IMG/VR virus record: IMGVR_UViG_3300042567_000625
Span: 1 to 29,692 of that record
Source: a virus
DNA: 29,692 nt
Reading direction: 5' to 3' (one strand)
Below are positions 29,682 through 29,692 of this stretch, one piece after another; positions within the stretch are counted from its first letter, which is position 1; each line of letters starts with the position of its first letter. Both the position numbers and the translations under genes were made by a program. The notes beneath the pieces are model-generated. The model did no database searches, was not told where the DNA came from, and worked only from the letters and a program-made list of their open reading frames with translations.

Positions 29682-29692
29682 ATGATAACGTG
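29682..29692 (+). CDS. Start of a further gene, cut by the window edge
   Basis: An ATG at 29682 follows an AAGGA site (29669-29673) that overlaps the preceding stop. Only three codons are visible (Met-Ile-Thr), so nothing can be said about the product. Confidence 0.35.

Noticed and set aside
1-29692. Provirus signals (integrase, attachment sites), tRNA genes and homing endonucleases
   Set aside because: None could be recognised by reading; the gene content fits a virulent T4-like phage, though the window is only part of the genome.

Overview
This window looks like part of a tailed bacteriophage genome, most likely a marine or freshwater T4-like myovirus of a Gram-negative host. The clues are dense, mostly same-strand genes with 1-30 bp overlaps, a long run of tail-fibre-type structural genes, T4-late-promoter-like TAAATA boxes, and many metabolic genes typical of aquatic T4-like phages. 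Two KDO genes imply a host with KDO-containing LPS. No integrase, transposase, tRNA, rRNA or CRISPR array was seen, and no stretch over 300 bp lacks a gene. Assignments come from motif reading only; no database search was run.

Region by region. (1) 1-452: C-terminal end of a structural protein. (2) 455-4785: metabolic block with flavin-dependent thymidylate synthase (thyX), a radical SAM protein, a flavin-dependent (tryptophan-type) halogenase, a conserved small protein and a CMP-KDO synthetase (kdsB). (3) 4782-8253: two units of uncharacterised phage genes, each opened by a perfect consensus sigma-70 promoter and the second closed by a strong intrinsic terminator. (4) 8262-10808: a tandem pair of paralogous tail-fibre-like genes and a GNGxS-motif protein. 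(5) 10798-14548: a QueD-like enzyme with a possible leader ORF, a small membrane protein, KDO-8-phosphate synthase (kdsA), a DxD glycosyltransferase, a small conserved protein and a UV-damage endonuclease (uvdE). (6) 14499-16272: a superoxide dismutase-iscU-iscA cassette flanked by two small minus-strand genes (a Lys/Ala/Pro-rich protein and a Cys-rich zinc-ribbon-like protein). (7) 16345-29692: tail-fibre/adhesin region with a 2513-aa giant, a protein with YadA-like 16-residue repeats, a 1013-aa protein with triplicated DNA repeats, a DUF1566-like putative receptor-binding protein, and a small fibre protein.

How the genes may work together (inference): kdsA, kdsB and the glycosyltransferase could supply and use sugar donors to alter host LPS or decorate virions. 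IscU and IscA could support Fe-S enzymes such as the radical SAM protein, with the dismutase protecting iron centres from superoxide. ThyX and the halogenase both depend on reduced flavin, a superoxide source. The several fibre genes share an N-terminal module of about 35 residues, suggesting a common docking element carrying different distal domains. Host-type sigma-70 promoters probably drive the early/metabolic units, while TAAATA boxes, several only 4-7 nt from start codons, probably drive late genes.
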